A stretch of DNA of 64,000 bases from Margaritispora aquatica (GCA_007644065.1 VJWN01000007.1:2696167-2760166); one strand, 5' to 3'; numbered from the stretch's first letter, positions 10,978 through 21,960 are shown. A program made the numbers and translations. Notes: generated by a model not told the origin, from the letters alone.

Positions 10978-11780
10978 TGTTTGCGGTCTGAAATTTCGAA
11001 ACTGATTAGTATCGTTTCGGAGATTGATAGGACGGTGTGCTTACGTTTTTTTGTTGAGACTGAGCGAAACAGATTTGAGATTGCTCGAGAGTAGATTTAT
11101 CTTGTTTGAATTGATTGATAGGTAGAAGCTGTTGTATTATCAAAATTGATGAAGAGTGGTAGAAATAGAACTTGGGGTCAGGATATTTATACATTCCACC
11201 GCACGCGTAAATTTCGATTTCGCGAAAAGGAAAAACTATTGGCGAATTTGACAGTGAATGGTTTGCCAGGTTTGATTGAAAACTAGTTATCGCGACTTGT
11301 TGATATTTTTTCAATTCTGCAATACCACGCGATTAAATTAAAGCCCAATTCTCCGCATGTTCCAACAACGATCGCCACCAACTGCGTTGAACTCCTCGCG
11401 TCTCAAGATCTACAGTAAGTAGGTAGTATCCAACAGTGTATGCCATAAAATCGTCTTATATCTGACCATTCTTCTTAAGGGAAAATCATCTAACTATTAA
11501 CCCTCAACCTACCTTTTGCTAAGGATATAGTCTCCTGTCTCCTCCGTCAGGCGCGCTAACAGCCCAAACACTTGGCCTTGCTATCGCGACATCTGTCCTT
11601 CGCAGTTGCGGTTTTTGAGAGAGGCTGGGATGCAAGGTTTCTTGAGATGAACATGTTGGATTGAGCTGAGAAAATGTTGGAGGAATGTAGAGGATGGGTA
11701 GATGACTATATTTACCTTGCCAAGTTAATATCTGAAATAAAATTGCTTAACTTAAATAAATCTCACGCTGAATGGCTTAA
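10978..11780. other. promoter of paralog A and 3' flank of pseudogene B
   Basis: Contains the shared promoter module described separately (11185-11228). The remainder, roughly 11330-11780, holds no gene I can support; it is partly AT-rich with repeated ttaact/cttaac words near 11740-11800. Confidence 0.5.
11185..11228 (-). promoter_or_regulatory. conserved upstream module of paralog A (TATA box + TTTTCGCGA)
   Basis: On the minus strand TTTTCGCGA (11228-11220) is followed 27 bp later by GTATAAAT (11192-11185), about 210 bp before the ATG of paralog A. An ACGCG word lies between them. The same three words, order and nearly the same spacing (25 bp) occur upstream of pseudogene B. The TATA box probably sets transcription start; the CGCGA word is a candidate activator site, perhaps for an Mbp1/APSES-type protein (inference). 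Confidence 0.5.
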
Positions 11781-12433
11781 CTAGAAAGCTGGCTTAACTG
11801 CTGATTTCGTCGCTGGCTTAATAGCCACTCTGTCCTCAACCAAGCCCTCGTTATCACTAGTCTCGATCTCCTCACGCTCAAAATTCTCCATCAGAAAGTA
11901 ACCCATAGCGGAGGCCACAAAGTCATCCACCCGGTCAATCTCCAGATCGCACACCAGCTCCTCCCAGGCTCCACCATTATCAATAAACTTCCACTCAGCG
12001 ACAAGATACTGTCCGCACTCAGGAGGGCTGAGACCCCAAGCCTTAACCCGACCACCTGTATAACCTCGAATTACGACACAACTTGACCTGACTTGGCTTT
12101 CTCAAGGTTGACATGGAATTTGACGTCCTTGTCGGAAAGGCTCTTTGCGTTCTTCTTCACAGTATAAGAGAACTAGGGAGGCTTTCGGACTGTGAGCTCT
12201 AGGTAGCGGACCTTGAACTAGTCACAAGCTGGTAGTGGCGCGAGGATTTCAAGGCTTGATGGAATGCGAACCTCGAAATTTTTGAAGCTCTTTCGTGTGG
12301 TTGGGCAGACCTCGGTGATGTCACTTTGGAGAGTGTCACTTGAAATCAGATCTAGAAGAGATATTTGGAGAGCTTACAAGTTGCGGCGCTTGGTAGAAGC
12401 GAACTGGGAAGAAGCATTCCACTTGATAGACAT
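11781..12433 (-). pseudogene. paralog array member B: broken copy
   Basis: Starts like A (MSIKWNASSQFAS) at 12433, with exon 1 at 12433..12378 ending at a donor gtaagc in the same phase 2. After the intron the sequence follows A closely (SFKNFEVRIPSSLEILAP). It is broken by in-frame TAG codons at 12220-12218 and 12175-12173 and by a frameshift near 12085. Past the shift, another frame again matches A: GGRVKAWGLSPPECGQYLVAEW and then ASAMGYFLMENFEREE, closing at 11783-11781. The promoter module is still present, so loss seems recent. Both new stops can arise by C-to-T or G-to-A change, which would suit RIP, but other routes are possible. Confidence 0.8.
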
Positions 12434-13390
12434 TGTATTGTTTTAGTGGTTCTTAAAGCAAGTCAGCAGGGTTTGGCAAATTGAAAGAAAGCGGCCAGTA
12501 CACTATTGATCCACAAGGACAAGGATATTGAGAAGATGTTCCACCTTGTATGGGATGGGTGATTGAGTTGATGTTTTTTTATTGTCGAAATTGTTGAAAG
12601 AATGGAGGAACAAGAATTGTAGGTGGTTGATTTATACTCCCCAAAACGCGGAAAATCCAATCTCGCGAAAATTGAATATTGACATCCATATCGCAATGTC
12701 GCGACCAGAGCCTCGCCATTCACGTGAGGCGATGACAATAGTAAGATATGACAGCAACATTTTGAAGCTACGATAAGGCTGGCTAAGCCCATAATATTGC
12801 CTTTTGATCAAGAGTGTGCTTGTAAAGTTGCGCTTTAAACTGGAGAGCTTTGAAAGTCTTGCTCAGTACCGACATATGATTTATCTGTGACAATTTGCGT
12901 ACATATAATATATATCATCTATAGATTTTATAATGTGAATTTGAGTATAGTAGAGTCTAGTACTGTGAATATACTGTCCCAACAATAATAAGAGAATGAG
13001 TGATCTCGCTTCATTCATAAGCCCAACTTCTCACGAAACTGCTTTAAAGTAAATGAGAAACCGTCTAAATTCACCTTTGATATGTCCCTTAGCTGGCATA
13101 ACCAAAGAAAATCTACTACAAAGAAGTGTGTTTGAGATTCCTCATATCCTTCACTCCAGAATCGGGATATCACATCAATTGAAATACCTGAGAAATCGGC
13201 TTGCTTTTCTGGCTACCCTGTTTGTTGCAAGCATATAAAGCAGATATCGGAGCTTGTGATCCATCGCGATCCACAATGTTATCTATTCAAGAGTCTGGAC
13301 ACCAGGTCATGGGATTGTTTGCATCTCAAGCATCTCACCCCATGCCATTGCCCTCATGATTTCTCCTAGCAAAATGCTTTGGTAAAGCCT
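12434..13390. other. upstream region of pseudogene B; rest without gene
   Basis: Carries the B copy of the promoter module (12630-12671). From about 12780 to 13390 there is only short, AT-rich sequence (for example tatataatatatatcatc near 12905) and no supported gene. Confidence 0.5.
12630..12671 (-). promoter_or_regulatory. conserved upstream module of pseudogene B (TATA box + TTTTCGCGA)
   Basis: Minus strand: TTTTCGCGA at 12671-12663, then 25 bp later GTATAAAT at 12637-12630, about 200 bp before the ATG. This matches the A module in order and spacing, while the bases between are diverged. Confidence 0.5.
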
Positions 13391-13981
13391 TCATAGCACA
13401 ATCCACTCCTCATCTACAGCCTCCACCATGTCTTCTTTGTCCAAAACTTCCAACCTAAGCATCTCAGCTAGATCAAGTACGAAATTTCCAATGATCAAGG
13501 CCAAGAAGTCGTCCATCTTTTTGTCCTCCTCACTATATCCCCCAAACTTAATCAATTTCCCCATCTCACCCGACTGCAGTTTATAGCTCCCATCCTTTGT
13601 CCACGGGATATTCCACATCTCAGTGTCAGTGCCCAGTAGCGTGTTTCGATGTACCGTGCAATTCAATTCCACTCCGTCCGTTCCACCAAACAGGAAGACC
13701 TCATACTCGATGTCCTCGCCCAAATCGACAGCCGCGAACTTGGTGAGTTTGAAATTACCATCTTCAAGTCTCTCCACGTAAAGAAGAAGACTAGAGAGAC
13801 CGACGTGAGCGAGCTTTATGGGATGTAAGATGGCAAGCTTGAAAGGTAGGTAGAATCGGTAGAATTTCCGTACTGGATCTGGCGGGTGCTCGGCGGAGAC
13901 ATCGGTCATATGTCTGTAAAACTGATTAGATGGCTGGAGTTATGCTAGTTGGGCAATAGTCTCCTACATTCCTTGGAACAT
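13391..13981 (-). CDS. paralog array member C: small acidic unknown protein
   Basis: Proposed exons 13981..13968 and 13913..13391 give 178 aa. The first exon is only 14 nt (MFQG plus two bases of the next codon) and ends at donor gtagga; the 54-bp intron is again in phase 2, like A, B and D. If the splice is wrong, translation could begin at the ATG at 13909 (MTDVSAEHPP), giving 172 aa. The body aligns with A: FKLAILHPIKLAHVGLSSLL to YEVRVPHTLAVLAPGS, LALIIGNFVLDLAEM to the A helix motif, and the end DMVEAVDEEWIVL to DMVEAAEDWVFV. Acidic, no signal peptide, function unknown. The A/B promoter module was not found upstream of it. Confidence 0.7.
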
Positions 13982-14864
13982 TGTATGCTCGTCGACCTCC
14001 GCGAAGCGAAGCGAATACCAAGCCTCGGTAGCGAATTTGATTACTGATGAGCAAAGTAGCGTTGGTATGCGCGATTGTGCAAGAACAAAATGGTTGCTGT
14101 TTCCACTGCCTTCTTTGGTTCAAATATCAAGATTGATAGTATCCCTCGTCTTTGGTAAAGGTTGAGGTTGGTAGCTTGATAGATTCTTTGTGGCGGATTG
14201 GAAACTTGGTTGCTATGCAGGAAAGTTTCAAGAGGTTTTGTCAGGTATGAGCTTGACCAATATTCAAGTTCGCATTCACATATAAGCCATTGCTGAGCAT
14301 TGAAATTTAACACATCCGGATCATTTTTTCATACCACGAAGTGTGCACTTGACCGTTCTATTCATTCGCAAAGCTTTACCCATAAGTGAATGGTAATTGA
14401 CTTTCTTACTAAAAGGTCATGGAAACATCGCTTAATTTTCTTTCTCAGTTCTCAAGAATAGTTTCCCAAAAGACTAGTTAACAGGCTGGACTACTCTGGC
14501 GGCTCTGTGTCGTAAAAGAAAATACAAGAAAGTCCATATATCATAGCATTAATGCCTTTCAAATCGGGAGAAGTTCGTCATGTCTAATCAAAGCTTATAG
14601 ATTGTTTCTTTCACAAACAGGCCTACTTAAATAACAGATTCAATTGAGAACTCTCGCAGGTTATCTGATAGAAAAGCTGGTCACAAATTTGCACAAAGAC
14701 ACTGCTTGAAGATCTTATTCATTGCCAAGTCGCCATCTACCCAGATCTGAGTAACCTCTTCGAGAGGCCTGCACATGGTCAACCCTCTGCTCAAAACCTG
14801 GCCGATGTTTCCCTTAAACTCCTCGATATGCCATGATCAGATGCACAACCAAGCTACCAACAGT
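13982..14864. other. intergenic between paralogs C and D
   Basis: About 880 bp without a supported gene. It must contain the promoter of C (upper half) and the 3' end of D (lower end). Short frames near 14041-14313 have no domain. Confidence 0.5.
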
Positions 14865-15536
14865 TCAGAGAAGCTCCCATTCATCATGATCCTCCGAATC
14901 TCCCTCCCCGATAATAGTAGTATCATCTTCATCGAAGACATCCCATTCCTGGCGATCATTTGCATCCTCCTCGGCAGCGTCGAACTTAACCCACTCGATG
15001 AAGAAAGCTCCTACATCCGACGCAAGAACAGAATCACGCTTTCGTTCCTCATCGGTGTAACCCTCGATTCTGGCCAACTTCTCCTTTTCATCATCGTCGA
15101 TCGAGATCTCATAGATGCCATTCTTCCTGGCGACATCATAGGCAATCCTGAGCTTCTTGCGGTCATAATCATATTGTCGGACGACGACGCAGGTGGGTCT
15201 CTCGCAATTGGTCATGAAAGCAGCGAATCGAAGTGGAGTGACTTGAGTTCCTGGACTATGCTTGATGATCTGGTAGCATGGAGTAGTGCCAGCAGAGAAG
15301 TTGTTCTTGATGACAGTGTAACGTGCTTCGCGGATCAAAGGTTCAATGGCGTTTTCGAAAGTGGTGGCAGGAGGAAGAGCCTCAAGCGAAGCGCCGTTGT
15401 GCTTCAGAACGAATATGGCATCGAATACAGCGCTGCTCTGCTGTGGGATGTCTCGAAGCTTCACGATGGTGCTAGGTTGGTCAGTTTGAAGTAACAAATA
15501 AGCGAGGGATCATGCATACACTTTCTCGCACAACAT
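14865..15536 (-). CDS. paralog array member D: small acidic unknown protein
   Basis: Exons 15536..15520 and 15471..14865 give 207 aa. The 17-nt first exon encodes MLCEK plus two bases and ends at donor gtatgc; an in-frame stop lies just upstream, supporting this start. The 48-bp intron is in phase 2 like the other three members. D is the most diverged copy. The shared points are YTVIKN (A: FTVTKN), CVVVRQYDYD (A: CTVRRGGYG), GIYEISIDDD (A: GKYMVSEAK) and YTDEERKRDSVLASDVGAFF (C: YSEEDKKMDDFLALIIGNF). The C-terminal 30 residues are almost all D and E. A long plus-strand frame over the same bases (14775-15494) is its antisense shadow. Function unknown. Confidence 0.75.
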
Positions 15537-18102
15537 TGTTGCAGATGGCGCAGCTTAGTGTAAATGATATTTGTGTGGGAGTTCTCTCGATGGATGTGAG
15601 ATACTCAGAGACTGCGAATGTTCCTAGCCTAGCTGGGCAGATCCATGATATTCGTAGAAACTGAAAGACTCAGGCTGAGTGAACGATGCCCAAAGATGTC
15701 CACTAGATCATCTGACAAACATAAACCCCCTACTAAGATCAAGACACCTAAACTTTAGGAGTGATTCGAATACTGAGCTGTATGTTCTGGTATCTAACTT
15801 GAACTAACCCTCTTCCGAAACTAAAATAGACTAGACCTCACAGCACCCGTCCCGTATCCGCTAGCGGCTTCTATCATAATTGTCGTTACGAGACTCAAGA
15901 CAATTGTAAACTGACTTACTCTCGGGTTTAAAATCTTGCTTTGACCACTATCTGTGCTTCATCTTCTCTTTGGTTAAGGGTTTCACTAGTGCTAACTGAT
16001 AATGGTTCACCTTTGTTCGAATAGGGTTATAGCACGGGTACATGTCAATCCAAAACAATTCATTCTCGATCATGCTGTCCTTATTTAGGTATGTTCGTCA
16101 AAGACTCAGGTTGATTTTGGCCAACTCGCCGACTGTTTGGACTCTTTAGAGATCATTTTGCAGGTCGGAATAACTGTTGAAGGCTTTATCGGGGAATGAA
16201 TTCGCGTTTTTTTTTCATATTATCTAACAGTCCTGATAATGACGAATCTTTTGGGATTATACTGCGTCAAAAACCTTGTAGTTTGAATTTCTTTGCTCAG
16301 AGAACTTTTTTACAATGATCCTGTCGCTTTCCACGGGAGATAGCTCGGTTTTAAATACTTTCCAAAGAATTTGCCAGTCTAAGACTAGCTCCCGCTATTG
16401 CATCCCACTCCCGAAGCCAGAAACCTTAAATCCACCTCATCTCAACCCATAGTCCAATTGGTACTTTAAGGTAGGCTTCAAAAATGTTCACTTTACGTAA
16501 TACACCAACAAGCAACATCCAAGAACTGCCATGCTTCTGACCGCGAGCCAGAGATTTGAAAGAGTATTTTGGATCCTTAAAAACAAAATTGGGATAAATA
16601 AGAAAAATACCAAAGGAAGTCTGTGAACATAACCACTGCTGGCCTTCCTTCAACGTTAGCTATGTTTTCTCCCAACACACCTATTACGACGCTTTCTCCC
16701 ATCTCTCCAATGATAGATACAGTGTCTATGACTTCGAGCTAAAGCTTCTCTACAATTTGCCAGATTGAGAACTGCTCTTGAGCGACATGTACAGTACTAG
16801 TCAACTACTATAGAGTAATAAAGTTAAAAAATTAATTTTTCTTCGGATTTTACGGGGAAAATCGTGTTTTTTTCTTTCCCTACCTTCCGACCCTAATAAC
16901 TATTATAAATTTTATTTAAAACTTAAAAATTAAAGACTAAAAGATTTATTAAGATCGAATTAACTAATTAATTAAAGATCTTAAGTTTTAATCTACTTTT
17001 AGATAAAAATAAATAAGTTTTAAAAGGGTATATTTTAGCTATTTTTGGTGTAAAATAAGCGACCGTTAATTAGCTGTTGACGGGTACTGTACGCTCCGTG
17101 AATATATCTCTTTTGGATACACATCTCTCATTAGGATAACAATCTTCGAACGTTACTTCCAAATAAAATAGAATCTCCGAGCCTACGGAACTTGGTGAAT
17201 GCCATTTGGAAAATATAAGAGAAAAAAGTCAATGAAATTGCCACTTGATTATGGTCAAGTGATAGGAAAAGGACTGAACATCAGTCTGATAAATGTAGGA
17301 AATCTGGGTTTTCGATCCGCTATTACAGATTTAGGGGAGAATATTGTGAATGCAACGAGAGTAGCGAAAGTCGCAAAGTCGAATCAAGTTAAAAAGTCAA
17401 GGGCTAGGGGATTTGTAGGAAACGCAAGCACTCATCCAAAGATCACGCACATAAGAGGAAGTAGATCTCAGCCCTTTTACAAGCTCGGTCATAAGTTGGA
17501 CTACTTGTGAACGTGATCAGTCGATTCCAGACAATTAAGTAATCCTGTGATAGGAGTGGTATAGACGTTAGCAGTGCTATTATGTTTGGAGTAAACAGCT
17601 AAACTTAAAATCAAGATCCGTTAAAATGCAAATACCTCAACAGTCTCTTTGATAAAGGTCTGGATGTAACTCCAATGTAAGTGATATAAATTGAAAATTG
17701 GCGAGAACTACGAACTCCTTTCTAGCAACACTAGTATTCAAGTCTCGACTAAGCATAGTTTTACTACACAGGTCAAAGTCGTGTAGCCTTTCATTTGTAG
17801 CACCAACTACAACCACATTGCATTAGATTCACGAATTCTACCTCTTTTGTCCTCTTTTTTCAAATCTTCAGTCCGTCCATTCAGAAATCATGCCCAAACA
17901 TGGTGATAGTCGTATTTGAGGGTAATCATCTACATGTCAACGTCCTCATACCAAGATCTTCCCTGCCTGAAATTTCGTCTAGTCTAAAAAATTACGCACA
18001 TACAAACCCCCACCGATCCGATCTCTATAATATGAAGAAGAAGATCTTTTCAAATACCAATAACACGTTTTCTGTATCTACCTAGTCACAAATTAGATTT
18101 CC
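15537..18102. other. gene-poor, AT-rich stretch with a MITE
   Basis: No gene I can defend in 2.5 kb apart from the transposon-like element at 16792-17089. A 103-aa basic open frame at 17199-17510 starts about 110 bp after the element, has no recognisable domain and may be chance. The sequence from 16800 to 17060 is strongly AT-rich. Confidence 0.5.
16792..17089. mobile_element. 298-bp MITE, Tc1/mariner-like ends
   Basis: The left end reads CAGTACTAGTCAAC and the right end, reverse-complemented, reads CAGTACCCGTCAAC: 12 of 14 bases match. Both ends are flanked directly by TA (16790-16791 and 17090-17091), the target duplication of Tc1/mariner elements, whose ends often start CAGT. The interior is AT-rich and has no coding potential, so the element is non-autonomous. 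TIRs beyond 14 bp are only weakly matched. Confidence 0.7.
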
Positions 18103-19579
18103 TTATGCCTTAGCCCGCCCTGGCGAAGCAATGTCCACCGACTCTCTCGTCACCAATTCGACTTTAATCTTGACCTCCTCGATCCTCGCACCCGCTTTAT
18201 CAGCCTTCCAGTCAAACATACTTCCGTGCGCTACATCCTCAACAGGGACACTCTGGACCCTGAACTTATCCCTCCTCTTCACCTCCTCCTCCGTGCCCTC
18301 CAGAACCTCCATCAAGATAAACTGCACATGAACCGTCTGATCCGGCAGCAATGTGCCGAAGTTCGGCCGCACGGCATAAGATTGCGGGCGCGTCGTACTC
18401 ACTTTGTACGTTATGGGAAAGGGGTTTGTGTTGATGAATGGAAGAGACTGAGCTTGCTCATGCTCGCAGGGCGTGAAGAAGCGGATCAGTTTTGGTGAGA
18501 TAGCGATTGGATTGCTCGGTTGAGAGGAGATATTGGAGGGATCTGCCTTTGGCAGTTCTTGCGATCGAGATAGAGAAGGGTCTTTCTCTGCTCGCCGCGA
18601 GCTAGATCGTGATGGTCGCTTGCGCGTGCGTTCTTGTTCTCGCGATGAGGGACCTCGAACGGTATGAAACGCTGCGTCATCTTTCATCATGCTGGTACTA
18701 CGTCGAGGAGCTGATTCAGGCGAAGTGGGGAGCACGGTGTCCATGTTCCACATGCTTTCGAGGGGTGATAGCCGGGCTGCTCCAGAAGTTGGGCTCGCTG
18801 CTTCGTCGCTGAGGTCGATGAGGTCGCCCTCTGCTGGAGCAGTAATGCGGGTAGTAGGTGCGAGGGTAGCGTTGATTTGGGAGAGGGCGCGGTTTCGTTG
18901 ATAGGAAGCCGAGTCGACTGCTTTGCTGGGTTTGGAGGTGGATTCTTCAGCCTTTTCAGATACGCCCGAGGAAGTCTTGAACAGTGATTCTTGGACAGTG
19001 ATATCAGGATTGAGATCCCGCAATGACTTGGTTGAGGAGTTGATTCGCTCGAACAAAGCATTGTTCTTATCTATCTCGTTCTTCAACTCAACCTTTTCTT
19101 TTCTTTTGTTATCAGAATATATACATAAGATCAAGGGGCACCACTCACATCTGAAGCAACTTCGCCAACGCCCTCATGGCTACCTCCTGATCCTGAATCT
19201 TCGCTAAATAAACCCCCAACTGCTCTTCACTCAACTCGACCTTCCTTTTCCTCCACGGTGTTCTCGAGTTACTATTCAGATCGACCGTCGTGGTTCTCTT
19301 GATATCCTGCTCCAAGCACGCAAATACCATCATGCACCCCACCACCACGGTGTCGAACGTGGGAAACACATTCACCTGACTCTCCTGCCCGAGACTCTTC
19401 AGTACAGAAGACTGAACGTCGCTCAAGGAAGCGCTGATGGAGCCGCATTCACGTGCTATGGTTGAGATGGTGGGGCCTGCACCGGGAAATTTTGACCGTA
19501 GACCGTCTAGTGTCATCGCTGTCTTAAGACATGTTCCTGTGAGGCTCGCGACTACGGTCACTACCTGGAGAGGATCCAT
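18103..19579 (-). CDS. fungal N-terminal domain fused to an MSP (VAP-like) domain
   Basis: Exons 19579..19149 and 19102..18103 (46-bp intron, donor gtgagt, branch ctgataac) give 476 aa. Residues 1-90 (MDPLQVVTVVASLTGTCLK...) match the helical N-terminal domain that precedes many fungal STAND/NLR proteins. A predicted coiled coil follows across the splice (residues about 125-170). A long Ser/Arg-rich disordered region comes next, and residues about 344-465 form a major-sperm-protein domain: RFFTPCEHEQAQSLPFINTN, KVSTTRP-SYAVRPNFGTLLP. MSP domains of VAP/Scs2 proteins bind FFAT motifs at the ER. There is no C-terminal membrane anchor here, so it would be soluble. The combination is unusual; a role in membrane contact or signalling is inference. 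Confidence 0.8.
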
Positions 19580-19997
19580 TATCTAGGTAGAGAGTTGGTC
19601 ACAAGAGGAAAAGTGAGTGCGGTGTTCTAGTTCTTGATGACCGACGAGAAAGATGTCTGGGAGCAATTTCGTACGGAAACTCAGCCTCAAGGCACGAGCC
19701 ACAGAATGTCTGAAAGTGGAGGCAATTTTCTCATCCTTGGAGATTTCGAAAATACAGAATATTTACATGACTTCAAGATGACGGCTACCACTCTCTGAAT
19801 TCGACATTACCATATTTGTGATACTATACGTATAATTTGGCAGCGTTAATGCCTGAAGATAGTCCGAAGATGTCAGTACAAGGAGTGCAAAACTTTCATC
19901 ATGTGACACGGATCAGTGGTTTAGAAGTCCGAGCTGCGGCTGATCTTGATCAGTTGTGACTTGAACACACCTAACTCCACCCTAAGCAGTTGATATC
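19580..19997. other. divergent intergenic region
   Basis: About 420 bp between the start codons of the MSP-fusion gene (minus) and the second 2EXR gene (plus). Nothing beyond promoter-type sequence was recognised. Confidence 0.5.
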
Positions 19998-21088
19998 ATG
20001 ACTTCTCTCAAAAAATTTCATCTCTTCTCAGCTCTACCAACAGAGCTTAGACTACAGGTATGCCTGATATGAATATTTTGAGCGTTCCATAGAACACTAG
20101 GCATCTATCCATCGTGCCTGAATCCAAGATTACCGATGGCAAACTTTCACGCGTTGTAAGAACCACTCGTCAATCAACTAATCATCTTTAGATTTGGGAG
20201 CTTGCTATCCCTCCTTCTCGCATCATACCGATTCGAAAGCTCGAGATCCAATCCTCAGGCGCCAGAAGACGCTCCAGGCATAGCGTTTGCTGGCACTCCA
20301 ATGCCGCTTTTTGGGGTGCAGTTTCGCATTTTCCTCCACCATCTATCCTACTTGTGAATCACGAATCTTTCTTGATAGCTTCTAAGTACTATGAGCTTGC
20401 TTTCGACTATGAAACAGAATTTGAGCACACGTTTGTCAAATGCAAGCCTACTTGGATCGACTTCCAAAGAGACGTTGTGTATATCAACAGCAAAGCATTC
20501 GCGCAGAACAATTTTAACAAACAGTGTTGGATGGAAAAATGGGAAGGCAAGGGCTTCGTTAGTTACAGGAACAAGATCATCAATCTGGCTATGCACGCAA
20601 CTGACTTTTTGGGCTGGGACAGACGGCATAATCGAAATAATACAGACAACCCCCAAAACACATGGAAAGTTTTGTTTCCCTTCGAGAATATAACAAAATT
20701 CTATATCATCGTTGATCATGTGGTTCGATCTGAACCTGTGAAGGACTTCGAAGGGTGGTCCGAAGAGTTAGTCTTGGTCAATATCCCAGGAGCTGAGTCT
20801 GTCGACATCTCAAGAACGCTGGGCCTTTCCAACGCAAAGCCATATACGCCTGCCCATGGATCTGTCTGGAACTGGGACGATGTGCCATCATTAGATGATA
20901 CGGATTATTACCTGGATCTAGAAGAATTTGAGATCTATAGCGAAAACTGGTATGAGAGACACGAACAGACTGCTCGGAAGACCCCTGACATTTGTCAGAG
21001 GGTCATGTGTGATCAGCGGCTTTATCAAGACTTACTCCAAAAAGTAGAGCAGTATGCTCCTGCACCTTCTGGAGATGTAGAGGATTGA
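19998..21088 (+). CDS. 2EXR domain-containing protein
   Basis: Exons 19998..20057 and 20192..21088 give 318 aa. The first exon encodes MTSLKKFHLFSALPTELRLQ and the second begins IWELAIPPSRIIPI, so the intron (134 bp, longer than its neighbours) splits the 2EXR signature F-x-x-F-x-x-LPxELRxxIW. The continuation ILLVNHESFLIASKYYELAF is the LLxVxRESRxxAxxxY segment of this family. The rest is acidic and aromatic, with no secretion signal. Family function is unknown. The splice is well supported because it rebuilds the signature exactly. Confidence 0.85.
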
Positions 21089-21193
21089 TAGAAATTCTAT
21101 CTCTGGGCAATTTACCGAATCAAGCAAGTATTAGAACGAGATATAAATTATGTGCTGCGCAGGCGCCGCGTTTTGCTTAAGCCACCAAATTAT

Positions 21194-21960
21194 TTACATA
21201 TGCATCCGTCTCATCACTTGCGACACCCGGCTTCTTCTCGCCACACCACCTCTGGTTGGCTTCAAAGTCGACGCCCCACTGACAACAACATTACTTGCCG
21301 GACTCGCAACAGCAGAAACCGTCATGTCAACGCAAGACTCATAAGTCTGTTGTGCACCTGTCCCAAACCAAAACCACTGCAGGACCTACACATGAACGAG
21401 TTAGCCCAATACTCTGCATTCTCTCGTCTCAAAAAAACTTAAAATAAACTTACGCAATCTCCCGGAACAGTACACGCACTACCCAGCGTCTGTGGAATCG
21501 TAACGTTGAAGTTCGTGTTATTCGCCGGCAACTGCGCCAGACTCTCATCGGCATAACTAACAAAGCTAATCAAGGGCTCTCCAATTGCTGTGTTGGTCTT
21601 CGTGTCCACAACGCTGACGTTCATGGGACCCTCGTGGGGAATTGGAATCGAAGCCAGCATGTTGACAACTTGTCCCGGCTGAAATTCTTGGATGTTGGCG
21701 GTGTTATCAGCAAATTGGAGGCCTTTGCACAGGAAGACGTTGCAGGCTGTTGCATTGAAGTCTGGGATGAGAGCTGCGGCTTCGGGGAGCCCTTCAATGT
21801 GCGAGGTATTGTCAGCTGTTATTTGCGAGGAGAGCGTTGCGCCGCAGGCCGACGTCATGGCAGCGCCGACGGCACGTACGGGTGGAGAAGTGATGATTCC
21901 ATGGCCCAAAGCAGATGGTAGAAGTGCTGCGACAGCGAGGATGGTAGTGGCTGAGAACAT
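21194..21960 (-). CDS. secreted LPMO-like (chitin-binding type-4 fold) protein
   Basis: Exons 21960..21454 and 21385..21194 (68-bp intron, phase 0) give 232 aa. A signal peptide of 19 residues (hydrophobic ILAVAALLPSALG) is followed directly by His20. An N-terminal histidine after cleavage is the hallmark of copper-dependent lytic polysaccharide monooxygenases and related copper proteins. A candidate second brace histidine is in SIPIPHEGPMNVSVVD. The body has CNVFLCKGLQFADN and, after the splice, VLQWFWFGTGAQQTYESCVD, with cysteines spaced for disulphides. The C-terminal 35 residues are Ser/Arg-rich without a GPI signal. Substrate cannot be read; members of this group are annotated as chitin-binding type-4 or LPMO-like. 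I cannot fix the AA family from sequence alone. Confidence 0.75.

Noticed and set aside
14775..15494. 239-aa open frame on the plus strand
   Set aside because: It is the antisense of paralog D, whose minus-strand reading shows family motifs, a conserved intron phase and a good start.
17199..17510. 103-aa basic frame downstream of the MITE
   Set aside because: No recognisable motif; it lies in a gene-poor AT-rich region, so chance is likely.
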